Positions 1 through 9,300 of a stretch of DNA of 64,000 bases are shown here, one piece after another (positions within the stretch are counted from its first letter, which is position 1; each line of letters begins with the position of its first letter). The position numbers and the translations under genes were made by a program. The notes under the pieces are model-generated. The model was not told the origin of the DNA. It worked only from the letters and a program-made list of their open reading frames with translations, and searched no databases. The stretch comes from Bacteroidia bacterium (GTDB taxonomy: Bacteria; Bacteroidota; Bacteroidia; 2-12-FULL-35-15): positions 124,001-188,000 of the forward strand of contig JAURXZ010000006.1 of NCBI GenBank assembly GCA_030654175.1. The letters are read 5' to 3'.

Positions 1-2
1 CC

Positions 3-212
3 AATTTTTCAAATGCAGATGTTTCAGGTGTTTCCTTTCAAAACTGCAATTTAGAAGGAACCATATTTAATAAAACCCAATTAAAAAACACTGATTTTAC
101 AACTGCTTATAACTATACGATCGACCCGAATGAAAATTTTATCAAAAAGGCCAGGTTCTCAAAAGACAGATTAGAAGGCCTTTTAGCCAAATATGATATT
201 ACAATTGAATAA
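3..212 (+). CDS. Pentapeptide-repeat protein, C-terminal fragment
   Basis: The open frame runs from the left edge of the window to a TAA at 210-212, so only the last 69 residues are seen. The early part shows the five-residue periodicity of pentapeptide repeats (N-F-S-N-A, D-V-S-G-V, N-L-E-G-T, then T-D-F-T-T), which build a right-handed quadrilateral beta-helix. The tail IDPNENFIKKARFS followed by GLLAKYDI is a non-repeat cap like that of Bacteroidota pentapeptide proteins. The family gives no reliable function: some members protect gyrase, many are unknown. The N-terminus lies outside the window. Confidence 0.7.
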   Translation, partial: NFSNADVSGVSFQNCNLEGTIFNKTQLKNTDFTTAYNYTIDPNENFIKKARFSKDRLEGLLAKYDITIE

Positions 213-256
213 GCGTTGGTAGGTTAAATACCAAAACAAAATAGTATGGCATGTGT

Positions 257-284
257 TTTGGTTATGAAGAAATAATTACATTTG
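257..284 (+). promoter_or_regulatory. Candidate Bacteroidota promoter for the Lys-rich protein gene
   Basis: TTTG at 257-260 and TACATTTG at 277-284 match the -33 (TTG) and -7 (TAnnTTTG) elements of Bacteroidota housekeeping promoters. The spacer of 16 nt is slightly short. The ATG of the next gene is 40 nt downstream. Confidence 0.5.
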
Positions 285-323
285 TAAACAATTAAAAATT
301 AAACCCATCTAAAAACCTGAACA

Positions 324-677
324 ATGAAAAAAATTATTGCACTATTTACGGTGTTCGCATTTATGCTAACCATCGCTGTGGCTCAAGAAGGCACTAAAAA
401 CAAGGTAAAAGAAGAACCTAAAAAAGAGGTAAAAGCTAAAAAAGAAGACAAAGTAGAACATCCTAAAAAGGCGGATAAAGCAGAAGTTTCAGAACCTGCT
501 AAACCTGATATGCAAGAAAGCAAAACGGGCACTCCAACTAAAAAAGATGGCACTCCAGATAAGCGTTTCAAAGAAAACAAACCTGAAGCTAAAACAGCTG
601 GTCCGGTAAAAAAAGACGGAACACCTGATATGCGTCACAAAGAAAACAAAGAAGCTGCAGCAGAAAAAAAGAAATAA
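324..677 (+). CDS. Small secreted Lys/Glu-rich protein with repeated KKDGTPD motif
   Basis: 117 aa. Residues 1-20 form a signal peptide (Lys-Lys, hydrophobic core, cleavage after Ala-Val-Ala), so the product is exported. The mature part is almost entirely charged (Lys, Glu) with Pro and Thr, and is probably disordered. The segment KKDGTPDKRFKENK (about 73-86) recurs as KKDGTPDMRHKENK (about 96-109). This motif is typical of small uncharacterised Bacteroidota periplasmic or surface proteins; I know no function. It has its own candidate promoter (257-284) and is followed by a strong hairpin terminator (705-735), so it is probably monocistronic. Confidence 0.75.
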   Translation: MKKIIALFTVFAFMLTIAVAQEGTKNKVKEEPKKEVKAKKEDKVEHPKKADKAEVSEPAKPDMQESKTGTPTKKDGTPDKRFKENKPEAKTAGPVKKDGTPDMRHKENKEAAAEKKK

Positions 678-703
678 TTTTTGCTAATAAATAAAATGTT
701 AAA

Positions 704-736
704 AAAAAATCTGCTTCAAGAGCAGATTTTTTTTTA
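704..736. terminator. Bidirectional intrinsic terminator
   Basis: An A-run plus TCTGCT (to 715) pairs with AGCAGA plus a T-run (from 721) around the loop TCAAG. The hairpin is symmetrical with A- and T-tracts on both sides, so it can terminate the Lys-rich gene and the opposing ATPase gene, whose stop codon (734-736) lies at its edge. Confidence 0.8.
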
Positions 737-1927
737 ATATAAAAAGCCAAACAACCACAACGGAATTTTATTATTTATCCCTGCTTCTATATCATCTATA
801 GCTAAGTAGGAGTTTTTAATATTTTTGATCTGGTTAAACTTCTTGCTCTTCCCTCCTACTTCAAATGTAAATTTGCCATCAATTAAAAAGTCTCCTTTTT
901 CGCTGGATTCAACCGAATGAGATTGCTTTAACTGGTTATAAAAAAATGTTTCGCGTAAATTACCTTTGTCGGTATTTTCAGCAGCCAGTGCAAACGAAAG
1001 GTTAGGATTATTCAAATAGATCTTATTCGGTTTTGCCAACATGCTATAAGACTTCCCTTTGTCTTTCAACAAATAGATCAATTCCGCATTTTGCAGATAA
1101 TCCAAATATGCCAACACCGATTGCCGCGATATTTCAAGGCTGCCTGCCAAATTAGAAATATTAGGCTGAAACGGAACACTGGTAGCAAGGATGTATAATA
1201 GCTGCTTTAGCTTATACACATATTTCAGATCCACATTCATTAAATATGGCAAATCAATTTCAAGGATCAAATTGATAGTGTTCGCCAGTTTATTGTGATA
1301 TGTTTTTTTGCTTTGCAAATAATAAGGGTAATAACCATACCGCAAATAATCATCGAAATACACCAAAGGCTTAATTTTAGAGGCAATACTCCTAACAATC
1401 TCTTCGTGATTTGCCAAAAGTTCTTTTAAGCTTAAAACTTCAAAATTTTGTTTGGTTTCTATTTGCAAATATTCCCGGAAGGATAAGCCCTTCATATAAT
1501 AAACCACTGCTCTGCGGCTCAGATCAGCATTACCACCGTGTATATGTAAAATAGACGAACCGGTAAATACCACTTTTAGTTCGGGATATGAATCATAAAT
1601 GTTCTTCAGCTCCTGCGACCAGTTTGGGTATTTGTGTATCTCATCCAAAAAAAGATATTTACCACCTTTATTCAAAAATTCTTCGGCAAGTTCAACTAGA
1701 TTTTTTTGAGTAAAACGTATATCATCCAAACTCACAAACAAAGCCGATTTGTCAAAACCGAATTTTGCTTTAATATGTTGAAGTAAAAAGGTGGTTTTAC
1801 CCACTCCGCGGGCTCCTTTGATCCCTATTAGTTGCTCTTCCCACTCAATTTCATCCTCTAATGGCCTTGTAAAAAAGGGAGTAAGTTTTTTTAAAAGCTC
1901 CTGGTGTTTTAAATATATAGCATCCAT
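734..1927 (-). CDS. AAA_14/DUF4143-type ATPase
   Basis: 397 aa. Walker A is G38-ARGVGKTT, Walker B is LFLDEIH (about 92-98) and a sensor-1 like VVFTGSS lies at about 119-125. A winged-helix-like segment follows (LAGSLEISRQSVLAYLDYLQ, about 262-281). The C-terminal part resembles DUF4143, with TFEVGGKSKKFNQI before the end. This architecture (AAA_14 plus DUF4143) is widespread in Bacteroidota and Archaea; its biochemical role is not established, although some members have been suspected to be DNA-binding or toxin-antitoxin-like. The gene stands alone between terminator-like structures. A TATCTTTG -7 box lies 22 bp before the ATG, and a 28-bp palindrome about 105 bp upstream may be involved in control. 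Confidence 0.75.
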   Translation of the reverse strand: MDAIYLKHQELLKKLTPFFTRPLEDEIEWEEQLIGIKGARGVGKTTFLLQHIKAKFGFDKSALFVSLDDIRFTQKNLVELAEEFLNKGGKYLFLDEIHKYPNWSQELKNIYDSYPELKVVFTGSSILHIHGGNADLSRRAVVYYMKGLSFREYLQIETKQNFEVLSLKELLANHEEIVRSIASKIKPLVYFDDYLRYGYYPYYLQSKKTYHNKLANTINLILEIDLPYLMNVDLKYVYKLKQLLYILATSVPFQPNISNLAGSLEISRQSVLAYLDYLQNAELIYLLKDKGKSYSMLAKPNKIYLNNPNLSFALAAENTDKGNLRETFFYNQLKQSHSVESSEKGDFLIDGKFTFEVGGKSKKFNQIKNIKNSYLAIDDIEAGINNKIPLWLFGFLY

Positions 1928-1948
1928 AACAAATTAAATTTTGTTATA

Positions 1949-1966
1949 CAAAGATAACACTTTTTC
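1949..1966 (-). promoter_or_regulatory. -7 box of the DUF4143 ATPase gene with adjoining AAAAAGTGTTA half-site
   Basis: On the minus strand, TATCTTTG (1949-1956) matches the Bacteroidota -7 element. Directly upstream in the spacer is GAAAAAGTGTTA, which repeats one arm of the perfect palindrome at 2034-2061. No exact TTG is found at the -33 distance, so the promoter call rests on the -7 box only. Confidence 0.4.
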
Positions 1967-2033
1967 ATTAATTTGTTAACTAAAACTAACATTAAAACAA
2001 TTTATTGTAAAGTATAGATAACAATTAAATACA

Positions 2034-2061
2034 AAAAGTGTTAACTATAGTTAACACTTTT
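2034..2061. promoter_or_regulatory. Perfect 28-bp palindrome between glcD-like gene and ATPase gene
   Basis: Arm AAAAGTGTTAACTA (2034-2047) is exactly mirrored by 2048-2061. It lies 53 nt after the stop of the FAD oxidase and about 107 nt before the ATPase start on the minus strand. Read on the minus strand it ends in a T-run, so it may be an AT-rich terminator. The extra half-site in the ATPase promoter favours an operator. Both readings are open. Confidence 0.5.
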
Positions 2062-2113
2062 ATTTAAATTTATAATTTACACATTACAAATATGGAAATT
2101 TAACGCCCCTTTT

Positions 2114-3520
2114 TTACCCAAACATTTTTCCCGGGTTCAATATTTTTTTTGGGTCAAATACTTGTTTAATTCCTTTTTGAATGTTCAATGCTTTTTCCGA
2201 GAACACAATCCCCATATACTCCTGCTGAATAAGACCAATACCGTGCTCACCACTAATAGTACCGTTTAATTGTTTGCATAAAATAAATATTTCAGCGATC
2301 GCATTTTTAATATACTGCCCATTCCATTGTTCATCTGTTAGATCGCCTTTTATAATGCGTATATGCAAATTCCCATCACCTGCATGACCATAACAAACAG
2401 ATTTAAAATTATAGTTATTGCCTATTTGTTTTACGCCTCTTACCAACTTTGGAAGCTCTGCGCGCGGTACAACAGTATCTTGCTCTTTACTGATCGCATT
2501 GGCGGTTACAGCTTCGTTAATTTTCCTGCGTAGTTTCCAAAGTTCTTGTTTTTGCGCCACTGAATCGGCAAACAAAATATCACCTATATCATATTTGGCT
2601 ATCAGTTCGGCTATAGCTTCTATTTCCTTCATCAACACGTCTAAATCATTGCCATCCAATTCGATAAGTAAATGCGCTTGTATGTCATCTTCCAATTTCA
2701 CCACGCTGCTTTCTACATAGCGGATCACCCAATCCAATGCATCGCGTTCCATCAATTCCATGGCACTTGGTATAAATCCTGCACGAAACACTTCACTCAC
2801 TGCCGAACAAGCTTCATCCAAACTTCTGAATGGAACAAGGATCAATAAATTATGTTTGGGATAAGGTAATAATTTCACAATTATTTTTGTAACAATACCC
2901 AATGTCCCTTCACTACCTACCATCAACTGTGTTAAATTATAGCCGGTAGAATTTTTCAATGTATTTGCGCCTGTGTATATTATTTCCCCTGTTGGCAATA
3001 CTACTTGCAAATTCAGAATATAATCTTTGGTAGTCCCATATTTCACACATTTTGGCCCTCCTGAGCTTTCAGCAACATTACCGCCTAAAAAACAACTTCC
3101 TTTACTTGCAGGATCGGGTGGATAAAACAAACCAAGTTCAATAACAGCATTTTGAAACACCTCATTAATAACGCCAGGTTCAACTGTTGCCTGCAAATTC
3201 CGTTCGTCAATTTCTATTATTTCATTGAATCGTTCCATCGATAATATAATTCCTCCATATACCGGTAAGGCTCCGCCACTGAGCCCAGTTCCGGCTCCAC
3301 GTGGTGTTACGGGTATCAATTCTTTGTTTGCGATCATTAATATTTCTCCGATCTCCTCAGCTGTACGCGGCTTTATAACTACTTCGGGTAAATACAACAG
3401 CTTCTCGGTTTCGTCATGTCCGTAGTTAGCTAGGCTTTCAGGATCAAACATAACGAACGCTTCTCCAACAATTTGTTGAAATTTTTCTACTATCAATGGG
3501 GTTATTTTATTGTAAATCAT
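2114..3520 (-). CDS. FAD-linked oxidase, glycolate oxidase GlcD / D-lactate dehydrogenase type
   Basis: 468 aa, the usual GlcD length. The N-terminal FAD_binding_4 (PCMH) fold shows PRGAGTGLSGGALP (about 78-91), the FAD pyrophosphate loop. The C-terminal FAD-oxidase domain shows CYGHAGDGNLHIRI (about 376-389) and SGEHGIGL (about 429-436), residues that bind metal and 2-hydroxyacid. The enzyme probably oxidises a D-2-hydroxyacid (glycolate, D-lactate or 2-hydroxyglutarate) and passes electrons to the respiratory chain. No GlcE or GlcF partner is adjacent, so a single-subunit D-lactate or 2-hydroxyglutarate dehydrogenase is as likely as glycolate oxidase. Confidence 0.85.
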   Translation of the reverse strand: MIYNKITPLIVEKFQQIVGEAFVMFDPESLANYGHDETEKLLYLPEVVIKPRTAEEIGEILMIANKELIPVTPRGAGTGLSGGALPVYGGIILSMERFNEIIEIDERNLQATVEPGVINEVFQNAVIELGLFYPPDPASKGSCFLGGNVAESSGGPKCVKYGTTKDYILNLQVVLPTGEIIYTGANTLKNSTGYNLTQLMVGSEGTLGIVTKIIVKLLPYPKHNLLILVPFRSLDEACSAVSEVFRAGFIPSAMELMERDALDWVIRYVESSVVKLEDDIQAHLLIELDGNDLDVLMKEIEAIAELIAKYDIGDILFADSVAQKQELWKLRRKINEAVTANAISKEQDTVVPRAELPKLVRGVKQIGNNYNFKSVCYGHAGDGNLHIRIIKGDLTDEQWNGQYIKNAIAEIFILCKQLNGTISGEHGIGLIQQEYMGIVFSEKALNIQKGIKQVFDPKKILNPGKMFG

Positions 3521-3578
3521 TTTATTAAATTTTGTATCATTTTGGTTGATTTATTAAAGAATTTGTCAGGCATTAAAA

Positions 3579-3697
3579 TTAACCACATACGAACATAGGA
3601 ACATAAGAATCAAATTTAAGCAGAAAGTAATAGTTTTAGGTATTTTCTGCTTTTTTCTTTACTCGTGTAGCAAAATACTATGTTTCTATGTGGTTTA
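3579..3697. repeat. Nested inverted repeat with AACCACATA arms
   Basis: Outer arms at 3579-3600 and 3676-3697 are imperfect inverted copies built on AACCACATAnGAACATAG. Inside, AAGCAGAAA (3618-3626) pairs with TTTCTGCTT (3644-3652), followed by a T-run, which looks like a terminator. It fills the gap between the divergently oriented oxidase and the zinc-ribbon gene. This is one of the intergenic repeat types common in Bacteroidota; I count one copy here. Confidence 0.6.
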
Positions 3698-3780
3698 ATC
3701 AGAGTAACATCTCTATTAACTGTAATTTTAATTAAAGCTTCGCTAATTTAAAAAGGGTAGATTTGTAAAAAACAGATTGA

Positions 3781-3978
3781 ATGAAGAAGTTTAAAAAATG
3801 TATGGGATGCCATAGGGCACATATTTGGGATGAAGAACAGTTTATGCTTTATGGAGATTGGAAACAACGGATCTCAAATGTTCTTTGCCCTGTTTGTATA
3901 AAAAACAAAAAAGACAGTGATGAATTATTTGAACTGTACCAAAAAGTATTGGAAAAACTGATCGGAGAGCCTTTTTAA
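3781..3978 (+). CDS. Small zinc-ribbon-like protein
   Basis: 65 aa, unrecognised family. Cys7-x2-Cys10 and Cys36-x2-Cys39 could bind one zinc ion in a ribbon fold. His11 and His14 sit beside the first pair. The remainder is charged and ends in a helix (DELFELYQKVLEKLIG). It has no signal peptide or membrane segment, so it is cytoplasmic. The spacing of two CxxC motifs and sensible codon use support a real gene. Function unknown. Confidence 0.55.
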   Translation: MKKFKKCMGCHRAHIWDEEQFMLYGDWKQRISNVLCPVCIKNKKDSDELFELYQKVLEKLIGEPF

Positions 3979-4092
3979 ATCTATCAACGAAAATTAATTC
4001 AATTTATATTCTTTACTCAACAATTGAGATTGCCAAAAACCGCATCGAACATCAATCAACAGGGCTTTTGATTCAAAAAATAAGTATTAATA

Positions 4093-5217
4093 TTAACCTC
4101 TCCGGATCTTCTGAACAGTAATTTTTAATTCGTTTTCAATGGTTTTTAACCTTCCCATTTCTGAACTTGTAACTAAACTGATAGACAATCCTTTTTTACC
4201 TGCACGACCTGTTCGTCCACTACGGTGGGTATAATACTCTAACTGTTCAGGCAACTGGTAATGAATTACATATTGCAGATCCTCCACATCAATACCCCTG
4301 GCAGCCATATCTGTAGCAACCAAAATTTGCACTTTTTGATTTTTAAAGGCACGCATCACCTTTTCGCGGTCACGTTGTTGAAGATCGCCATGCAAGGCTT
4401 CCGCCAAATGATTGCGCGCAATCAATTGTTTAGCCAACGATTGTGTTCCATCTTTGGTTTTGCAAAATACAATTCCCCTTCCTTTACCTTGTGTTCTCAA
4501 AAACTCCAATAATGTATCTAATTTATCTTTGGTATCTATACATTGCACATATTGGTGTTCAATATCCCTGTTCACCACATTTTTTACATCTACCTGCACC
4601 TTATAAGCATCTTCATCCATATAGGACTGAATGATTTCTGTTAAGGATTCAGGAATAGTTGCGGAAAACAACCAGATATTCCGATGCCCATTGGTTTGCT
4701 CCAAAATGGTATCTATATTGGCTTTAAAGCCCATACTCAACATTTCATCCGCTTCATCTAAAACAATGGTTTTAATATCTTTTAAACTGATCGCTTTGCG
4801 TTCTAACAGATCGATCAAACGACCGGGAGTAGCCACCACAATGTGAGTAGGCCGTTTCAGATTACGAATCTGAAGTTCGATTGGCTCACCACCATAAACA
4901 GCTTCCACAAAAATCCGACTGGAATTATAGCGTGCAATTCGGAATAACTGCTTGGCTATTTGCTGTCCCAACTCACGTGTGGGACACAATACCAAGGCCT
5001 GAATTTTATCAGTAGAAGTATCTGTTGCCTGTAATAACGGCAAACCGAAAGCCGCTGTTTTACCCGTCCCTGTTTGGGCCTGTCCAATAAAATCGGTGCC
5101 TTCCTTTAATAAAAAAGGAATTGATTTTGCTTGTATTTCGGTAGGATTAATAATATTATTTTCGATAAGCCCTTTTATTAAAGCTTCCGTAATACCCAAT
5201 TCGGAGAAGGTCGACAA
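4093..5217 (-). CDS. DEAD-box ATP-dependent RNA helicase
   Basis: 374 aa with all core motifs: Q-motif (TEIQAKSIP, about 26-34), motif I AQTGTGKT (47-54), Ia PTRELGQQ (79-86), II DEAD (154-157), III SAT (185-187), ARGID in the second RecA domain, and motif VI HRSGRTGRAG. The protein ends shortly after motif VI, so it lacks the basic or RNA-binding tail of CsdA or DbpA; it is a minimal helicase of the RhlE/CshA kind. Likely roles are cold-shock RNA unwinding, ribosome assembly or mRNA decay. A TATCTTTG -7 element lies upstream at 5241-5248. Confidence 0.9.
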   Translation of the reverse strand: MSTFSELGITEALIKGLIENNIINPTEIQAKSIPFLLKEGTDFIGQAQTGTGKTAAFGLPLLQATDTSTDKIQALVLCPTRELGQQIAKQLFRIARYNSSRIFVEAVYGGEPIELQIRNLKRPTHIVVATPGRLIDLLERKAISLKDIKTIVLDEADEMLSMGFKANIDTILEQTNGHRNIWLFSATIPESLTEIIQSYMDEDAYKVQVDVKNVVNRDIEHQYVQCIDTKDKLDTLLEFLRTQGKGRGIVFCKTKDGTQSLAKQLIARNHLAEALHGDLQQRDREKVMRAFKNQKVQILVATDMAARGIDVEDLQYVIHYQLPEQLEYYTHRSGRTGRAGKKGLSISLVTSSEMGRLKTIENELKITVQKIRRG

Positions 5218-5240
5218 AATTTTATGGTGTTAATGAAAAA

Positions 5241-5248
5241 CAAAGATA
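5241..5248 (-). promoter_or_regulatory. Candidate -7 element of the helicase gene
   Basis: TATCTTTG on the minus strand, 24 nt before the ATG, fits TAnnTTTG. No TTG is seen at the expected -33 distance, so this is a weak call. Confidence 0.35.
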
Positions 5249-5475
5249 AGGAAATTAATACTAGTGAACCGATCTGGCAATTATCCGTTTTATTATTGAA
5301 TATTATTAAATCAACAAAATATCATCATTCCAACTCAATTCGTTTAAGAAAATATTTTTAGAATATAAATATTTACAATTCAACCATTGATATATTTAAG
5401 TATAAGAAGATCTCTTTTTATGAGTTGTAAGTTTTAAATCACCTGATTAATCGCTAACTTTACAAAAAAAACAAA

Positions 5476-6162
5476 ATGAATTGCATTATTGTTGATGATG
5501 ATGAATTAGCCATAAAATTAGTAAAACAATGTATTGAACGCGTTGATTTTATTACACTGATCGGAACCGCCTCCTCCGGAACAGAAGCTTTAAATCTCTT
5601 AGAAAAAAACAAAGACATTGATCTGGTTCTTTTAGATATTGACATGCCTGGCATGACAGGCTTTGACCTTGTTAAAAATTTTAAAATTCCGCAAGTAATT
5701 TTCATTACCGGAAATAAGGAATATGCTGCTGAAGCCTATGATTATAATGTTACAGACTTTATTCTTAAACCGATTGATTTTACCCGATTTTTAAAGGCTG
5801 TTCAGCGTGCCAAAGAGGTAAAAGAGAGCATTCAGGTTAGTAAAAGAAACGAAAATGAAATATATCTCAAAAAAAGTTCCCGGCTCATCAGAGTAGATGC
5901 AAGAGATATTATTTATGTTGAAGCTCAGGGCGATTATGTGAATATATATACGGCCAAAGAACGGTTTACCATTTTATCTACAATGAAATCCGTAGAAAAC
6001 CGACTTCCCAAAATTGATTTTGCCCGAATCCATAATTCATACATTATCCGCCTCGACAAAATAGTTGAAATAGAGGACGAGACCATTTCTTTAGGAGGAA
6101 AGTCATTCCCTATAAGCCGCTCACATAAAAACTCATTTTTTCAAAAGTTAAATCTCTTTTAA
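5476..6162 (+). CDS. LytTR-family response regulator
   Basis: 228 aa. The N-terminal receiver domain (1-115) carries the acidic pocket DDDE (7-10), phospho-acceptor Asp54 (VLLDIDMPG) and Lys of FILKPID near 100. The C-terminal LytTR DNA-binding domain (about 130-228) has the typical IIYVEAQGDYVNIYT core and NSYIIRLDKI. It binds DNA as a transcription regulator. LytTR regulators usually pair with a His_kinase (LytS-like) protein, but the neighbour is an HisKA hybrid kinase 193 nt downstream in the same direction, so a functional link is plausible but not proven. Confidence 0.9.
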   Translation: MNCIIVDDDELAIKLVKQCIERVDFITLIGTASSGTEALNLLEKNKDIDLVLLDIDMPGMTGFDLVKNFKIPQVIFITGNKEYAAEAYDYNVTDFILKPIDFTRFLKAVQRAKEVKESIQVSKRNENEIYLKKSSRLIRVDARDIIYVEAQGDYVNIYTAKERFTILSTMKSVENRLPKIDFARIHNSYIIRLDKIVEIEDETISLGGKSFPISRSHKNSFFQKLNLF

Positions 6163-6355
6163 AACATAATTATAAAAAAAATTAGAATCATAGATAAGGT
6201 ATCATTCAATATTTTCTTCAAAAAATCATTATTTTACCGTCCGACAATTTTAGTAACAAAACCGATAATTGTTTCCCTGTGTCGAAAACTCTTCAACTTA
6301 AGCTGGATTTTAGCCATATTTATATGTAATTTAATCCGCTTATTAAAAATAAAAA

Positions 6356-9300
6356 ATGAATAAAAAGGCTTCAATCCCAGAAAATGAAGAATATCGTTTA
6401 GATGCTTTATTAAAATACAATATTCTTGATACTTTACCTGAAGATGAATTTGATCGCCTTACACAACTGGCTTCAATAATTTGTGGAGTTCCGATTGCCT
6501 TAATTAGTTTAATTGATGAAAACAGGCAATGGTTCAAATCAAAAGTTGGCCTTGATGCCCAGGAAACTCCAAGGGATATATCTTTTTGCCAATACTCAAT
6601 TGGTGGCAATTCCATTTTTGAAGTTGAAGATGCAACAAAAGATGAACGTTTTTTGAGCAACCCACTAGTTATTGAAAACCCGAATATTAGATTCTATGCA
6701 GGTTATCCTTTAATTGATCCTGAGGGCTATGCTCTTGGTACCCTTTGTGTAATTGATAGACAAGCCAGGAAACTAATGCCTGCCCAACAACAAGCTTTAA
6801 CCCTGCTGGCAAATGAGGTAGTTTCACAAATTGTATCAAGAAAAAAAAATGCAGAAAAAGATAAACTGGAAACACTGTTCAACCTATCAATAGACATGAT
6901 TTGTGTGGCGGGAACAGATGGATATTTCAAAAAAATTAACCCTGCATTTTCTTTAACTTTGGGCTGGACCATAGATGAATTACTTGCAAAACCGTTTTTT
7001 GAATTCATTCACCCTGATGATGTAACGGCTACATTTAATGAAATTGAAAAATTAAGTCATGGAGAAAAAACGGTAGGCTTTGAAAACCGGTTTATAACCA
7101 AAAATGGTGATTATATATTAATAAGCTGGGTTGCTAATCCTGATAAAATAACAGGGGAACTTTATGCCATAGGTAGGAATGATTCGGATAGAATAATCTG
7201 GGAACAAACCCTATTATTAAGTGAAGAAAAGCACCGGGGGTTTTACGAAAACTCACAAGGTTTGATGTGCATGCATGATTTAAAGGGTAATTTCCTTTCC
7301 ATCAATTCCGCAGGTGCTTCATCGATTGGGTATTCAGTAGATGAGGTTACGCATATAAATTTATTGGATCTTGTCCCAGCCGAAACGAAAGATTTAACTC
7401 TGGATTATTTAAATGAAATTGAAAATACGGGTTCTTCAAAAGGATTAATGAAAATTATTCACAAAAGTGGAGCCCTAAAGACGTGGATGTATAATAATGT
7501 ACTTTCAGAACAATTGGATGGTAGCAAATTTGTTATAGGAACAGCAGTTGATATAACTGAGCGAATTCAATTAGAAAAAGAATTAAAAGAAAGTAATAGC
7601 CGTTTTTTTAAAATATTTGATAAAAACCCAGTAATTATGGTTATCTCAAATTTAAAAACAGGAAAAATAGAATATGTGAATGAAACTTTTCTTGAAATTT
7701 TCGGTTTTACAAAAGAAGAAGTAATTGGAAAAACATCTGTTGAATTAAATATACTGCCCGCTGATGAACGTGAAAAAATCGTATCCTTATTGAAAAAACA
7801 GAGTAACGTTAGGTCAGCAGAGGGAATGATGACAAAAAAAAACGGAGAGAAATTTTGGGTTCTCACCTCTTTGGAAATTATAGAAATTAATGGCGATTTC
7901 TTTATTCTCTCTTCTCTTAATAATATAGATGATCGGAAGAAAATGGAGGAACAAATTAGTAGATTAGCAGAATTTCAAAATGTTATTCTTGATGGAACAG
8001 ACTACTCAATTATTTCTACTTCTGAATCTGGAATTATTAAATCCTTTAATAAAGGAGCAGTGAAAATGCTTGGGTATAAAGCTGAAGAAATGCTAGGAAT
8101 TACTCCTGAAATAATTCATGATAAGCAGGAGGTGATAGATCGGGCCAAGGTATTATCTGAAGAATTGAAAATAGATATAGAGCCTGGAGTTGATGTTTTT
8201 CTGGTCAAATCCCGATTAAATAACTCCAGTGATATTAATGAATGGACGTACATTCTTAAAGATGGCTCTAGAATTCCTGTTGAATTATCTGTTACAACTC
8301 TTCGAAGCTCAAAGAATGAAATAGTTGGTTATTTAGGGATAGCGAAAGATATCAGCGAAAGTAAAAAAGCCAAAGAAGAAATTATTAATGCAAGAGCAAA
8401 GGCTGAACAAGCTGTAATTGCTAAAAACAGTTTCCTTGCCAACATGAGCCATGAAATTCGTACACCAATGAATGCTATCATTGGATTTACAGAATTACTT
8501 GAACAAAGCTCTTTGGATGAAAATCAAAAGGAGTGTGTAAGTTCAGTTAAATTGGCAGGAAACAATTTGCTTGCCATTATAAATGACATCCTTGACTTTT
8601 CAAAAATTGAATCCGGAAAAATTACAATTGAAAATGTTCCATTCAGTTTGAAGGATGCTTTGAAAAATATTTACAATCTTTTAAACGTTAAGGCAAAAGA
8701 AAAAAATCTTGAATACAATTTTTTCATCGATGCCTCCCTTCCCGATTTCGTTGTTGGAGATAGTGTAAGATTAAATCAGATCATGATCAATTTGGTTGGA
8801 AATGCGATCAAATTTACTGAAGAGGGAAGTATTACTGTATCAGTAAAAAAAATTGAAGAAGATGATCTAAATTATAAATTGAAATTTATTGTTCAGGACA
8901 CGGGAATAGGAATACCGGCTGATAAAACAGAATCAATCTTCGACAGATTTTCTCAGGCAAATACTGAAACAACCAGAAAATTCGGTGGAACAGGCTTAGG
9001 CTTAAGTATTGCAAAAAATTTGGTGGAATTGTTAGGAGGAGAAATAAAATTAAAAAGTGAACTTGGAAAAGGTTCTGAATTTTCATTCGAAATTCGCTAC
9101 CACAAAGTTGATAAATCAGTTTTGGAACCGTTACAAAAAGACTTTGTTGCAAAAAAACCTATTGGGCCCGTTAAAATATTATTATTTGAAGATAACGTAT
9201 TAAATCAGCGATTAGCCGGTAAAATACTTACGAAATTTGGATTTGATTTTGAAATTGCTGAAAATGGAAAAATAGGTTTAGAGAAATTAAAACACGGAAA

